Assembly: GCF_007990755.1 (NCBI RefSeq) | Contig: NZ_BJXA01000031.1 | Location: 1 to 64,000 of the forward strand | DNA: 64,000 nucleotides | Direction of reading: 5' to 3' | From: Nocardia ninae NBRC 108245 | GTDB taxonomy: Bacteria; Actinomycetota; Actinomycetes; Mycobacteriales; Mycobacteriaceae | Shown here: piece after piece, positions 41,492 through 50,848 of the stretch | Layout of the letters: the number at the start of each line of letters is the position of its first letter | Numbering within the stretch: the stretch's first letter is position 1 | Program-made: the position numbers and the translations under genes | Notes under the pieces: model-generated | The model's database searches: none | What the model was told of the DNA's origin: nothing | What the model saw: the letters and a program-made list of their open reading frames with translations, nothing else

Positions 41492-42325
41492 GTGCGTTCA
41501 CTCGAGCAGATCAGGGATTGGCCGGTTCGGCACGCGGCGGCCGCGGTCGTCACCGCAGACGGGGCAGCGGCGAGCGCCGGCGAGGTGGATCGGGTGTTCC
41601 CGCTCGCGTCGGTGACCAAGCCGCTGGTGGCCTACGCGGTGCTCGTCGCGGTGGAGGAGGGGGCGGTCGAGCTGGATCAGCCCGCGGGCCCGCCGGGATC
41701 CACGGTGCGGCACCTGCTCGCGCACACCTCCGGATTGGCCTTCGACACCACCGACATTCAGGCCGCCCCCGGTACCCGGCGCATCTATTCGAGCATCGGA
41801 TTCGAGGTGCTCGCGGGATTTGTGGGCGAGCAGACCGAGATCGCGTTCGCGGAATATCTGCACGCCGCGGTGTTCGATCCGCTGGGCATGACCAGTTCGG
41901 TGCTGGCCGGTCCCGCCGGGCACGCCGGGCGGTCGACCGCGGCCGATCTGGCTCGTTTCGCGGCGGAATTGCTGAACCCGCGGTTGATCTCCGCGCAGAC
42001 GCACGCCGAGGCGACCTCGGTCCAATTCCCCGGCCTGAATGGCGTGCTGCCCGGTTACGGTTCGCAGCGCCCCAATGACTGGGGTCTGGGTTTCGAGATT
42101 CGGGACGGGAAGACTCCGCACTGGACGGGTAGTTCGAATTCGGGGGGAACTTTTGGTCATTTCGGGCAGTCCGGCACCTTTTTGTGGGTGGACCCCGCGT
42201 CGTCGTTGGCGTGTCTCGCATTGACCGACCAGAATTTCGGCGACTGGGCGAGAGCGGCCTGGCCGCCCCTCAGTGATGCTGTTATTGCGGAGGCGACGCT
42301 CCCACGCAACACGGCGGTGAAGTAA
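41492..42325 (+). CDS. beta-lactamase-fold serine hydrolase, short form
   Basis: 277 residues from GTG. S-x-x-K is LASVTKPLVAYAV, the Tyr box is RRIYSSIGFEVL (Y-S-S instead of Y-x-N), and the third box is GHFGQSGTF (H-x-G). It is shorter than the divergent neighbour because the middle insertion typical of class C enzymes is reduced. No signal peptide. Possibly an esterase or D-peptidase; substrate unknown. The 42-base gap to the divergent gene must contain both promoters. Confidence 0.85.
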   Translation: MRSLEQIRDWPVRHAAAAVVTADGAAASAGEVDRVFPLASVTKPLVAYAVLVAVEEGAVELDQPAGPPGSTVRHLLAHTSGLAFDTTDIQAAPGTRRIYSSIGFEVLAGFVGEQTEIAFAEYLHAAVFDPLGMTSSVLAGPAGHAGRSTAADLARFAAELLNPRLISAQTHAEATSVQFPGLNGVLPGYGSQRPNDWGLGFEIRDGKTPHWTGSSNSGGTFGHFGQSGTFLWVDPASSLACLALTDQNFGDWARAAWPPLSDAVIAEATLPRNTAVK

Positions 42326-42419
42326 CACACGTAACTTCGGGCACTCCAGTACACTCAGGCAACACCAGCAGACGGGTCGTTGGGGAAGACGTCCCCCGTC
42401 GACGCTGGAGGTGTTAGTA

Positions 42420-42953
42420 GTGCGCGCATCGAGTCAGTTCGCGGACGTGACGGCGGGTGTGGTGTATATCCACTCGTCGCCTGCCGCGCTGTGCCCGCAC
42501 GTCGAATGGGCGCTCACCTCGGCCCTCGCCGCCCCCGCCAAACTGCGCTGGACCGCCCAACCCGCCGACGGCCAACTGCGCGCCACCAGCGAATGGATGG
42601 GTCCGGTCGGCACCGCCGCCCGCATCGCCCAAGCCCTGCGCTCCTGGCCGGTCCTGCGCTTCGAAGTCACCGAAGACCCCAGCGAAGGAGTAGACGGCGA
42701 ACGCTACTGCTTCGTCCCCGGACTCGGTCTGTGGCACGGATCCACCAGCGCCAACGGCGACGTCACCCTCGGAGAAATGCGACTACGCGCCATGCTCCAA
42801 GCCGCCGGAGAACTCGGAAAATACACAACCTACGACCTCGCCGCCGAAATCGACCGCGCCCTCGGCACGCCGTGGGACGAGGATTTGGAGATCTACCGGT
42901 ACGGGACCGAGTCCGGCGCCGAGGTGACCTGGTTGCGGCGAGACGTGGGCTAA
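42420..42953 (+). CDS. DUF3145 family protein
   Basis: 177 residues from GTG, eight bases after GGAGG. Family marks include VVYIHSSPAALCPHVEWAL, PAKLRWTAQPA, WPVLRFEVTEDPS and GRYxFVPGLGLWHG-like GERYCFVPGLGLWHG, ending in WDEDLEIYRYG. DUF3145 is highly conserved in mycolic-acid actinobacteria and has no assigned function. A TACACT box at 42350-42355 may be the -10 element. Monocistronic by appearance. Confidence 0.9.
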   Translation: MRASSQFADVTAGVVYIHSSPAALCPHVEWALTSALAAPAKLRWTAQPADGQLRATSEWMGPVGTAARIAQALRSWPVLRFEVTEDPSEGVDGERYCFVPGLGLWHGSTSANGDVTLGEMRLRAMLQAAGELGKYTTYDLAAEIDRALGTPWDEDLEIYRYGTESGAEVTWLRRDVG

Positions 42954-43129
42954 GCCCCAACTCCTCTTCGCGGGGGTGCCGTATCGCGTGCGCTGCCGAC
43001 TTGACGTATGGAGCTGGCTCTTGACGACGGTTGCAGCGTGCGTCAGGAGAATGTTTCTTGCGTTGAGTCGTGGTTACGGGGTGTCTGTGGTCCGGGTTTG
43101 CGATGTGATCTCCGCTCCCCGGAGAATGC

Positions 43130-43669
43130 TTACGCCCGTTGGGGATTGCCGCCATCGCTACGGGTTGACGGTGTGTGATTATCGTTGGGACGACGAAGCC
43201 ATTCTCGGAGAATGGTGAAGTCTTCGTCGTCGAGACCGCGGGAGGCCTCGACGTGGTGGAGCAAGGCTGGGCCGGGGTGGTGGTCGGCTACCCATTCGCG
43301 GTCGGAGTCGGTGTGCTCGTCATCGATCCAGACGAAGGGGCGGCCAGCGGCCCAGGCGACCAGGGTTCGGGTTTTCCAGTGGAGTCCGAACCATCGGTCT
43401 TCGTGCTGGTCGTCGTCGGATGAGTCCGGCCAGGCGATTACCGGCAGTTGGGGGAGGCCGAGCCGTGGCGCTATTTCGGTGTTCGCGTCTTCGTTCCAGG
43501 TGGTGGCCCAGACCAGGTCGCAGGGGAGTGCCGCGAGATGGCGTCCGACTTCTGGTCGCAGTCTTGCTAAGTGGGAGTTGGGGATTGGGTTGGAACGAGT
43601 GGTTATTCCGAAAGGGAGTAGCGGTCCGTCGACGTCGAGGAAGAGCAGTGGGCGCTCTTCATTGGTCAC
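43130..43669 (-). CDS. HAD-like hydrolase domain protein
   Basis: 179 residues from GTG. Motif I is LLFLDVDGPL (D-x-D). VWATTWNEDAN carries the motif II Thr and FVWIDDEHT the acidic motif IV. The short cap-less form, with Trp-rich LVWATTW, is typical of actinobacterial HAD_2-like proteins, some linked to RNA-repair contexts. Phosphatase activity is likely, substrate unknown. It overlaps the upstream TetR gene by 11 bases and is probably expressed with it. Confidence 0.82.
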   Translation of the reverse strand: MTNEERPLLFLDVDGPLLPFGITTRSNPIPNSHLARLRPEVGRHLAALPCDLVWATTWNEDANTEIAPRLGLPQLPVIAWPDSSDDDQHEDRWFGLHWKTRTLVAWAAGRPFVWIDDEHTDSDREWVADHHPGPALLHHVEASRGLDDEDFTILREWLRRPNDNHTPSTRSDGGNPQRA

Positions 43670-44309
43670 CCGTTGAACGATAGTGCTGGGGGACAGGGTC
43701 TTCCGGCGCTGGACCGAGCATGCGGTCGAAGAGGCGCTCGAGCAATGCGGGGGCTGAGGTTGCGGTGGTGGGGTCCAGGGCGGATTGGGTTAGGCCGACG
43801 ATGGTGAAGGCGATCAGGTGGGCGTCGAGGTCGATTGGCGGGGCGGGGGTGGTGGGGTCGAGCTGGCGGATTCGGCGGAGGTAGTGGGCGATGACTTCGA
43901 CGAGGGGGAGGAACCCGCCGATGGCGTCGGCCATGGCGAACGACTCACCGCTGGTGAGGGCTGCGGCGAAGAAGGCGTCGAGGACGATGGTGTCTTGGCG
44001 GCGGGGTTCGTCGAGGGGGAGTAGTTCGGTGAGGATGATGCGCAGGGCGTCACGGGGGGCGGCGTCGGTGCCGAGGGCGGCCAAGCGCTGGCCGAATCGG
44101 TTCGCGGCATCCTCGAGGACCGCACGGTGGGTTGCCAGGAGGAATTCGCGTTTGGTGCCGAAGTAGTACTGCACCAAGCGAACTGAGATGCCGGCCTCTG
44201 CTGCTACCGACTGAAATGTCGCGGCTTCCAGTCCGCCCCGAGCCATGACATTGCGTACCGCGGTGGTGATCTCCCGCCGCCGCACGTCGTGGTCGACCAA
44301 TTTCGGCAT
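43659..44309 (-). CDS. TetR family transcriptional regulator
   Basis: 216 residues. The DNA-binding part is VRNVMARGGLEAATFQSVAA followed by EAGISVRLVQYYFGTKREFL, typical of TetR regulators of the BetI-like group. The C-terminal part has regular helices (TC_TetR_C-like) with no identifiable ligand. ATG 44309 begins MPKLVDHDVRRREI; an upstream extension has no protein-like composition. A large hairpin lies about 90 bases upstream. Confidence 0.87.
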   Translation of the reverse strand: MPKLVDHDVRRREITTAVRNVMARGGLEAATFQSVAAEAGISVRLVQYYFGTKREFLLATHRAVLEDAANRFGQRLAALGTDAAPRDALRIILTELLPLDEPRRQDTIVLDAFFAAALTSGESFAMADAIGGFLPLVEVIAHYLRRIRQLDPTTPAPPIDLDAHLIAFTIVGLTQSALDPTTATSAPALLERLFDRMLGPAPEDPVPQHYRSTGDQ

Positions 44310-44394
44310 CCGCACCACCCGCCTTTCGCCCGCCTCCGGAAGGGGTTGATGATACGCCCGTACCAGGTAGGCGTCCGACCTCGGTCGTGCTCTG

Positions 44395-44454
44395 ATCGAG
44401 GGGGAACTGGTGCAGGGATCTCTCGGGCGTTGCCACCACCAGTTCCCCCTCGAT
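44395..44454. repeat. 18-bp perfect inverted repeat hairpin
   Basis: ATCGAGGGGGAACTGGTG (44395-44412) and its exact complement (44437-44454) flank 24 bases. It lies in the roughly 350-base gap between the tetR-like gene and the convergent end of the peptidase gene. It could be an upstream leader structure of the tetR gene, or a terminator. Confidence 0.7.
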
Positions 44455-44544
44455 GTGCTGCTTCGGGCCTGACGTGATGGGGAAGTGTGAAGGGAGGCTG
44501 CTTTGCGGTGGTAGGCGCGGTGAAGGGGCGATGTCCGGTTGCGC

Positions 44545-44584
44545 AACACATCCCGGCACGGTCAGGTCCGTGCCGGGATGTGTT
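44545..44584. terminator. 17-bp perfect hairpin terminator of peptidase gene
   Basis: AACACATCCCGGCACGG (44545-44561) and its exact complement (44568-44584) flank the six-base loop TCAGGT. It begins 76 bases after the peptidase stop on the minus strand. Very stable and without a U tract, as expected for actinomycete terminators. Confidence 0.7.
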
Positions 44585-44659
44585 CCCCCCATATTCAGGT
44601 ATTCAGTTGTGGTGGGTGTTCGACCCGGTCGGTGTCCGGAAACGACCGCGCCGACCTCC

Positions 44660-46201
44660 CTACTTGATGAGCCCACCGTGGTGGTCGTGCACCTTCCCGC
44701 GTTGCGCGGCAGCAGCTTTCGGCGTCGTGCCGCCGGGCGGGTTGTCACTGAGCGCGAACGTCGCGACCGAGTAGGCGATCGCACCGGTGTTCACGGCCAA
44801 CGCCTTGTCGTTGATATTGCTGGTCGTGTCACACGCTCCGTGGTAGCAGGCGTCGTAGGGCTTGCCCGCCTCACCACCGAACATCTGCTGCTCCTCGGGC
44901 GTCTTGATGCCCTCGGCCCCGGTGAACAGCCCGCCTGCGGGGATCCCCGCCGCGATGAACGGCCCGTAGTCCGAACGCCCGTCGAGCGGCGTGCTGACGT
45001 GCGGCAGACGGAGGAAGTCGAAGTAGCGGGCAAAAGCCTTCTCGATCTCGGCGGAACCGGCCGGACCCGCACTACCGTCGTAGATCTTGTACGCGAAGTT
45101 CGGCGAACCGATCATGTCGAAGTTGAGGTAGAGCCGGATCTTGTTGCGCTCCGCCTCGGGCAGGGTCGCCACGTAGTGCTCAGAGCCGAGCAAGCCCAAC
45201 TCTTCGGCACCCCACCAGGCGAACCGCACCTTGTTCTTCGGCGGCAGCTGAGCCATCCGCAGCGCGACCTCGAGCAGCCCGGCACTGCCGGACCCGTTGT
45301 CGTTGATGCCGGGACCCGCGAGCACGGAGTCGAGGTGCGCACCGGCCATCACGACCTTGTCCGCGTTGCCCCGCTTGCTCTCTGCCAGCACGTTGTGGGT
45401 CTTGCGCATGGTGCTCTCGGTGTCGGTCTTCAGCCGGACGACCGTGTTCGCCGGGGAGGCGAGGTCCTGGCCGATGGCGAAGCTGACGCCGACCACCGGC
45501 ACGGTGATGCCGGGTCCGCCGAGCGTTCCGGTGAAGGTGTCGGTGCGCCCGGGCTGCCCCTCGTTGAAGATGATCACGCCGGAAGCGCCTGCGGTCTGGG
45601 CGTTTCGGGCCTTGTCGGCGAAGGGGCAGGTGCCGCGCTGGATGAGTGCGATATTGCCCGCGGTGAAGCCGGCGAAGTCCTGGGCCTCGCAGCCGGAGGT
45701 CGAGCTCGGTTCCGGCGTGGGCGGCAGGGTCAGGTCGACGGCTTGCACCGTGGCGTTCGCGGTACCCGAGCCGGAATAGGTCAGGGTGGCGAAATCGCCG
45801 AGCTCACTGCTGCCGGGCGGGGTCGGCTTATAGGTTTTGGCCTCGGGGGAGACCTGTTCCATGGCCGCCGTCGACCGTTCCCGGAAGAACGGGAAGTCGA
45901 ACTGCTGCGTTGTCACCTGGTAGCCGGCGCCGCGCAACTTCGCGGCGACGTAGTCGCGGGAAGCGTCGTAGCCGGGCGTGCCCGAGGCGCGGGTGCCGCC
46001 GTTGGCGGTGGCGAATTTCTGGAACTCCTGCAGGTGCCGTTTGATGTTCGGTGCCTGCATCGAGCTGGCCAATTGTTGCTCGGGCGGCGCGGCGGGTTCG
46101 GCGAATGCGGACCCGGCGAGTGCGAGCGAGAAAACGAGCGGCAGCGCGGCGGCTGCGGGGACTACGCGGCTTGCTCTGACGCGGCTGAAAATATGGGGCA
46201 T
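44660..46201 (-). CDS. secreted M28 aminopeptidase with PA domain
   Basis: 513 residues. Signal peptide (basic start, hydrophobic core, SAFA cleavage near 34). A PA domain is inserted at about 145-265 (GNIALIQRGTCPFADKARNA). The M28 zinc peptidase provides metal ligands in AGAHLDSVLAGPGINDNGSG, WWGAEELGLLG and YHGACDT. It resembles mycobacterial LpqL and Streptomyces aminopeptidase. Here the signal lacks a lipobox Cys, so the enzyme is likely released or wall-bound. It trims N-terminal residues from extracellular peptides. A stable hairpin follows the stop. Confidence 0.9.
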   Translation of the reverse strand: MPHIFSRVRASRVVPAAAALPLVFSLALAGSAFAEPAAPPEQQLASSMQAPNIKRHLQEFQKFATANGGTRASGTPGYDASRDYVAAKLRGAGYQVTTQQFDFPFFRERSTAAMEQVSPEAKTYKPTPPGSSELGDFATLTYSGSGTANATVQAVDLTLPPTPEPSSTSGCEAQDFAGFTAGNIALIQRGTCPFADKARNAQTAGASGVIIFNEGQPGRTDTFTGTLGGPGITVPVVGVSFAIGQDLASPANTVVRLKTDTESTMRKTHNVLAESKRGNADKVVMAGAHLDSVLAGPGINDNGSGSAGLLEVALRMAQLPPKNKVRFAWWGAEELGLLGSEHYVATLPEAERNKIRLYLNFDMIGSPNFAYKIYDGSAGPAGSAEIEKAFARYFDFLRLPHVSTPLDGRSDYGPFIAAGIPAGGLFTGAEGIKTPEEQQMFGGEAGKPYDACYHGACDTTSNINDKALAVNTGAIAYSVATFALSDNPPGGTTPKAAAAQRGKVHDHHGGLIK

Positions 46202-46448
46202 GTCGGCTCCTCCAAAGGGACGGAAAAATCCCGATAGTCGGAAGTTAAACCGCTACGCCGCTTCGGTGGTACCCCAGTTCAAGTGGGGAAAGCCATTGCC
46301 CCGGTTGGTTTTCTGCAACCGCTCGGCACAGTTCCGCATGCACGCCGACTGAGCAGTCGGCTACTTCACCTCGGCCGGTGTGTGCCGCCGGAATACGATG
46401 CAGGGAACTGCTCGGTACGCTTGATGAGATTGATTGCCACGCACGTTA
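46202..46448. other. intergenic region, M28 promoter
   Basis: These 247 bases separate the peptidase start from the end of the ABC ATPase gene, both on the minus strand. No convincing open frame or RNA gene is seen; the stretch is lower in GC than its flanks and probably contains the peptidase promoter. Confidence 0.4.
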
Positions 46449-47459
46449 TTACGGCAGTAGAACGCCTGATTCGGCGTCATATAAGAGGACGCGGTCAGGT
46501 TGCGGGATTACCCAACCCTCGGCCCCCACGGCCGGTTCTTCCGCTTCCGGCACGATGACGGCAACGGTGAAATCGTCTGCCTGCACGGTAACCAGAGACG
46601 TCGCGCCGAGGTGTTCCACCGTGGATACGGTGCCGTGCAATACCCCTTCTCGGGGGGTAGTGGAGTAGGCCAGATATTCGGGCCGGGCTCCCCAGATGAC
46701 CGACGAATCCAGCCCGACGAGCTCGCCGGGGATCAGGTTCATGGGGGTGGAGCCGATGAAATTGGCGACGAAGGTATCGGCGGGGCGGCGGAAAACCTCC
46801 CGGGCGGTGCCGAGTTGGCGGATCTGCCCGTTCGACATCACCGCGATCCGGTCGGCCAGGGCCAGCGCCTCGGCCTGGTCGTGGGTGACGAATACCGTGG
46901 TCACGCCGAGCTCGTGTTGCAGCTTCTTCAAGAAGGTCCTGGCCTCCAAGCGCAGCCGAGCATCCAGATTGGACAGTGGCTCGTCGAACAGGAAAACCTT
47001 GGGGTGGCAGGCCATTGCCCGCGCCAGCGCCACCCGCTGCTGTTGCCCGCCGGACAGCTCGGTCGGACGGCGCGCCATCAACCCGCCCAGTGACAGCTGA
47101 TCCCCGGTCTCGTGTGCCTTCGCGGCCCGGGTACGGCGATCGGTGCCGCGGACCTTGAGCGGATAGGCGATGTTGTCGACCACCGTCATGTGCGGGAACA
47201 GCGCGTAATCCTGGAACACCATGGCCACGTCGCGTCGGCCGGGCGACAGCCGGGTGACGTCCTTCTCGCCGATCCGAACCTGCCCGCTGGTAGGGGTTTC
47301 CAGCCCGGCGATGGTGCGCAGCAGCGTCGTCTTGCCACACCCGGACGGACCGAGCAGTGCGAAGAACTCCCCGTCCTCGATGGTGAACGACAAGGCGTCG
47401 AGGGCCGTCACGTCGCCGGGGAAGACCTTGGTCAGGTCCGTCAGATCGATCTGCGCCAT
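46449..47459 (-). CDS. ABC transporter ATPase, MalK/UgpC type
   Basis: 336 residues. Walker A is GPSGCGKTT, the signature is LSGGQQQRVALARA, Walker B is VFLFDEPLSN and the switch His is in VFVTHDQAEA. A C-terminal TOBE/MalK regulatory part follows (IWGARPEYLAY). This is the carbohydrate-importer ATPase class. ATG 47459 abuts the upstream permease stop directly. It energises the adjacent two permeases and lipoprotein. Confidence 0.92.
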   Translation of the reverse strand: MAQIDLTDLTKVFPGDVTALDALSFTIEDGEFFALLGPSGCGKTTLLRTIAGLETPTSGQVRIGEKDVTRLSPGRRDVAMVFQDYALFPHMTVVDNIAYPLKVRGTDRRTRAAKAHETGDQLSLGGLMARRPTELSGGQQQRVALARAMACHPKVFLFDEPLSNLDARLRLEARTFLKKLQHELGVTTVFVTHDQAEALALADRIAVMSNGQIRQLGTAREVFRRPADTFVANFIGSTPMNLIPGELVGLDSSVIWGARPEYLAYSTTPREGVLHGTVSTVEHLGATSLVTVQADDFTVAVIVPEAEEPAVGAEGWVIPQPDRVLLYDAESGVLLP

Positions 47460-48284
47460 CTAGGACTTGATCCCTCCGTGGAGCCGGAAGCCGTAGCGCC
47501 GGTTGACGAACAGGTACATCAGCACGACCGGAATCGAGTACAGCAGCGAGAATGCCGAGATCGGCCCCAGCTGTGCCCCGCCGCCCTCGTCGTAGAAGGT
47601 GCGTACCAGCACCGCGGCCGGTTGCTTTTCCTGGTCGCGCAGCAGCAGGAACGGCACCAGGTAGCTGCCCCACACATTCACCACGGTCCACACCGCGATG
47701 GTGGCCAGCCCCGGCCGGGCGACCGGCACCACGATGTCGCGCAGGATGCGCAACGGCCCCGCCCCGAACACCCGCGCCGACTCCTCGTAGGACTTGGGCA
47801 CCGAGTCCATGAAGTCCTTCAGGATAAAGATCGCCGCGGGCAGCAACCCGCCGGACAGCACCAGCACCACACCCAATTGCCGGTCCAGCAGACCCATCTT
47901 CCAGATCATCAGGAAGATCGGCACCATCGCCGCGGTGCCGGTGACCACGCTGGACAGCAACAGCAGCAGGTACAGCAGCGCATCACGGCCGGGAATCCGG
48001 ACCCGCGACAGCGCGTATGACGCCAGCGCCGCGCCGCCGACCACCAGCACCATGCTGGCGACGGACAGCAGTATCGAGTTCCAGAGCGAACCCATGGTCA
48101 GGTCGTTCTCGAACAGCGCCGAAAAGTGTTCGAGCGTCGGCCTTTCCGGTATCCGCGGTGCATACCCGGGGTTGGCGTCGAAGGGCGCCGAGGCGAGCCA
48201 CAGCATCGGCAGCGCGAAGAACCCGGTCAGCACCGCGACGAACGTATAGAACCCGATGCGCGAGATCATCTGCCGTGGACTCAT
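47460..48284 (-). CDS. sugar ABC permease, MalG type
   Basis: 274 residues, six membrane helices. The cytoplasmic EAA loop is SYEESARVFGAGPLRILRDI, followed by PVARPG. The N-terminal FFALPMLWLASAPF is typical of the second permease of carbohydrate importers. The gene starts 46 bases after the first permease gene and abuts the ATPase gene. Integral membrane half of the transport channel. Confidence 0.9.
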   Translation of the reverse strand: MSPRQMISRIGFYTFVAVLTGFFALPMLWLASAPFDANPGYAPRIPERPTLEHFSALFENDLTMGSLWNSILLSVASMVLVVGGAALASYALSRVRIPGRDALLYLLLLLSSVVTGTAAMVPIFLMIWKMGLLDRQLGVVLVLSGGLLPAAIFILKDFMDSVPKSYEESARVFGAGPLRILRDIVVPVARPGLATIAVWTVVNVWGSYLVPFLLLRDQEKQPAAVLVRTFYDEGGGAQLGPISAFSLLYSIPVVLMYLFVNRRYGFRLHGGIKS

Positions 48285-48330
48285 GCTCGCCTCCCCTCAG
48301 ATATCCGGTGCAGCAACGTGATCGGGGCGC

Positions 48331-49263
48331 TCACGACGTTCGCCGTCGCAGCAGCCGCAGATAGAACAGCGCGAGCACCAGGTTGATCAGCAGCATCAAC
48401 ACCGACGCGGCGGCGCCGTAGCCCAACGCCCCGTCGTCGATTCCCTGCCGGTACAGGAAGATCGGCAACGTCTCGCTGCGATGGTTCGGCTCACCCCGCG
48501 TCAACAGGTACGGCGTGAAGTCGTTGAAGGTCCACAAGCTGATGAGCAGGGTGTTGGTCAGGATGTGCCCGCGCATGCTCGGAAAAACCACGTCCCGCAA
48601 CGTTTGTGGCCCGGACGACCCGGCCAGCCGTGCGGTCTCCAAATGTGACGGCGGCACGGTGGACAGCGCCGCGGAATACAGCAGCATCGAGAAAGCGGTG
48701 CCGCGCCAGATGTTGAACACGATGATGACGGCCAGCGGTTGTTGGATCATCCAGGCGTATCCGGGACTGTTCAGCAGCCGGTTGGCGCTGCCCTCATCGC
48801 GATCCAGCATGGCGATCCAGAGCACCGCGACCACACTGGCCGGCAGGATCCAGGCCAGCAGCACCAGGCTTTCCACCAGCGTGCGCACCCAGCGGGCGGC
48901 CTTGCGCATCGACCAGGCCAGCGTGAAACCGAGGACGTTCTGCCCGACGATGGCAGAGCCGAAGACGAACAGCAACGTGATCCAGACGCTGTTCCCGAAC
49001 AGCGGATCCCGCAGTGCCTTCGCGTAATTGTCCAGTCCCACAAAGGAAACGTCCACCGAGGTGCGCCCGGACACGGTGAGGTCGGTGAGCCCGATCCACA
49101 GCAGCCACAGCGCCGGGAACACCAGGAACGCCGCGATCAGCAAGAGCGCCGGGGTGACGAACGCGCTCGCCTTCCAGCGCCCCAATCCGGCCACGTCGGT
49201 GTCGGGCCCGCCCTGCCCGACCTTCGCGATAGCGGCGGGGCCCGGGGTCGTGGGGTCAGTCAC
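48331..49263 (-). CDS. sugar ABC permease, MalF type
   Basis: 310 residues from GTG. After a short cytoplasmic tail come six helices, beginning SAFVTPALLLIAAFLVFPAL. The EAA loop is HLETARLAGSSGPQTLRDV. The start overlaps the binding-protein stop by 8 bases, indicating coupled translation. An in-frame extension to 49326 lies within the upstream gene and is rejected. It forms the channel with the MalG-type permease. Confidence 0.9.
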   Translation of the reverse strand: MTDPTTPGPAAIAKVGQGGPDTDVAGLGRWKASAFVTPALLLIAAFLVFPALWLLWIGLTDLTVSGRTSVDVSFVGLDNYAKALRDPLFGNSVWITLLFVFGSAIVGQNVLGFTLAWSMRKAARWVRTLVESLVLLAWILPASVVAVLWIAMLDRDEGSANRLLNSPGYAWMIQQPLAVIIVFNIWRGTAFSMLLYSAALSTVPPSHLETARLAGSSGPQTLRDVVFPSMRGHILTNTLLISLWTFNDFTPYLLTRGEPNHRSETLPIFLYRQGIDDGALGYGAAASVLMLLINLVLALFYLRLLRRRTS

Positions 49264-50644
49264 CGGCCACCTTTTCCTTGCCGCCGACCGCCTCCTCCAC
49301 GGCTTTGCCGTATGCCGCAGCGGCATCCGCGGTGCCGGTGCCCGTGACCACGTCCAGCGTCGCCTGCTGCAACGCCTTGGACACCTTGGTGTACTCCGGT
49401 AGCGCGGGCCGCAACGAGGTGATCGGCAGCACCTGCTCGGACACGAAGGTCAGCATCGGATCACCGCCCAGCGCTTCGGCATTCACGTCTTGGCGCGCGG
49501 TGATCCGTGGCCCGCCACCGGCGAGCAGTCCCTTGAACGCCTCCGGCGAGTTCATGAATTGCAGGAGCTCCCAAGCCAATCCGACGTTCTTGCTCTTCGG
49601 ATTGATCACGCGTCCGCCACCGCCGGACATGCTCACGAAGTCTTGCTGGCGCACCCCAGCACCGGGCGTAGCGGCCGGGATTCTCGCCCATCCCACCTGG
49701 GTGTCGCGCTCGGCCATCGGGAAGCTGCCCCCGGTCGGGTTCAGCACGCCGCGCCAGAAGTAGTCGCCCTCCAACAGGATGCCCACCTGTCCTTTGGCGA
49801 ACTTCTCGAAGCTTTTCTCCCGGCCCTTGGCGTCCTGCTGCAACTCCGCATCGCCCAGCCGCTCGCTGTACACCGTGCGGTAGAAGTCCAGCACCCTGCG
49901 GAATTTCGCGGTGTTCCCGACCCACTTGCCGCCCTCGAACAACGTGCTGCCCGTGCCCGCCAGCAACGGCAGCACGCCCTGGGTGGTCGTCGCCTCACCG
50001 AAGCTGGTGCCCGCATTCAGTTGCACCGGAGTGACGCCGGGGACTGTTTTCAACTTCCGGCCTGCCTCCAGCACCTGGTCCCAGCTGGTCGGCTGCCAGT
50101 CCGCCGGTAAACCCGCCTGCGCGAACAGCTTTCGGTTGAAGAACAACACCCGGCCATCGGTCTCCTGCGGTATGCCGTATTGCACGCCGTTGTAGGACGT
50201 CAACTGCCGCACCGTTTCCGGCATGTGCTGCCAGCCGTCCCACGCCTGGACTTTATCCGCGCCGACCAGCTCGTCCAGCGGCCTGATCTGCTCGCCCTCG
50301 GCGAACTCGCCGACCCAGATCCCATCCAGTGACACCACGTCGGCGCCGGTACCGGTCTTCAGGTCCTTGGCGATCCGGCTTTTGTAATCCTCGTCCGGCA
50401 CGCCGGTCGCCTGGAATTTCACCTTGACGGTGACGCCCTTGGCCTTTTGCTGCTCCACGAAATTCGGGATGACCCAGTCTTCGATCCATTTCGCCTCGGC
50501 CGCGTTCTTCCCGCCCGCCGAGTTGATGGCGTTCGCGGTGATCGTCAGCGACTGCCCGTCGCCGTCGTCCCCGCAACCCGCCGTCCCCATCAAGAGCGCG
50601 CTTGCGCTCACCACCGCCGCGAACACCCGCCAGTTCGATGCCAT
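49256..50644 (-). CDS. sugar ABC substrate-binding lipoprotein
   Basis: 462 residues. Lipoprotein signal with lipobox ALLMGTAGC (Cys24). The mature part follows the family 1 extracellular solute-binding fold: ADVVSLDGIWVGEFAEGEQI, GIPQETDGRVLFFNRKLFA, and VGWARIPAATPGAG near the C-terminus. First gene of a four-gene operon (binding protein, two permeases, ATPase). The divergent alpha-mannosidase gene implies a mannose-containing oligosaccharide as ligand; that is context, not sequence proof. Confidence 0.91.
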   Translation of the reverse strand: MASNWRVFAAVVSASALLMGTAGCGDDGDGQSLTITANAINSAGGKNAAEAKWIEDWVIPNFVEQQKAKGVTVKVKFQATGVPDEDYKSRIAKDLKTGTGADVVSLDGIWVGEFAEGEQIRPLDELVGADKVQAWDGWQHMPETVRQLTSYNGVQYGIPQETDGRVLFFNRKLFAQAGLPADWQPTSWDQVLEAGRKLKTVPGVTPVQLNAGTSFGEATTTQGVLPLLAGTGSTLFEGGKWVGNTAKFRRVLDFYRTVYSERLGDAELQQDAKGREKSFEKFAKGQVGILLEGDYFWRGVLNPTGGSFPMAERDTQVGWARIPAATPGAGVRQQDFVSMSGGGGRVINPKSKNVGLAWELLQFMNSPEAFKGLLAGGGPRITARQDVNAEALGGDPMLTFVSEQVLPITSLRPALPEYTKVSKALQQATLDVVTGTGTADAAAAYGKAVEEAVGGKEKVAGD

Positions 50645-50848
50645 GGGGTCCTCCTGAAAGGCAAATCCATCCTCACTCCGACGTTGTCACAAGACGCAGC
50701 CCACCGACGCGCATTCATGGAATAGGCCCCAATATTCGGGGCACGGCGGACCGGCCCGAGCCGCCGATTGCGCCGGAGAATGCACCGCGCTGTGGAGAAT
50801 GGGAGTTGTGTGTTGATCACGTTCCCCGATCCGATCGGAGCCACCGCT

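Noticed and set aside
44453-46237. 594-codon plus-strand frame opposite the M28 peptidase
   Set aside because: Shadow of the peptidase; crosses both hairpins and has no start context.
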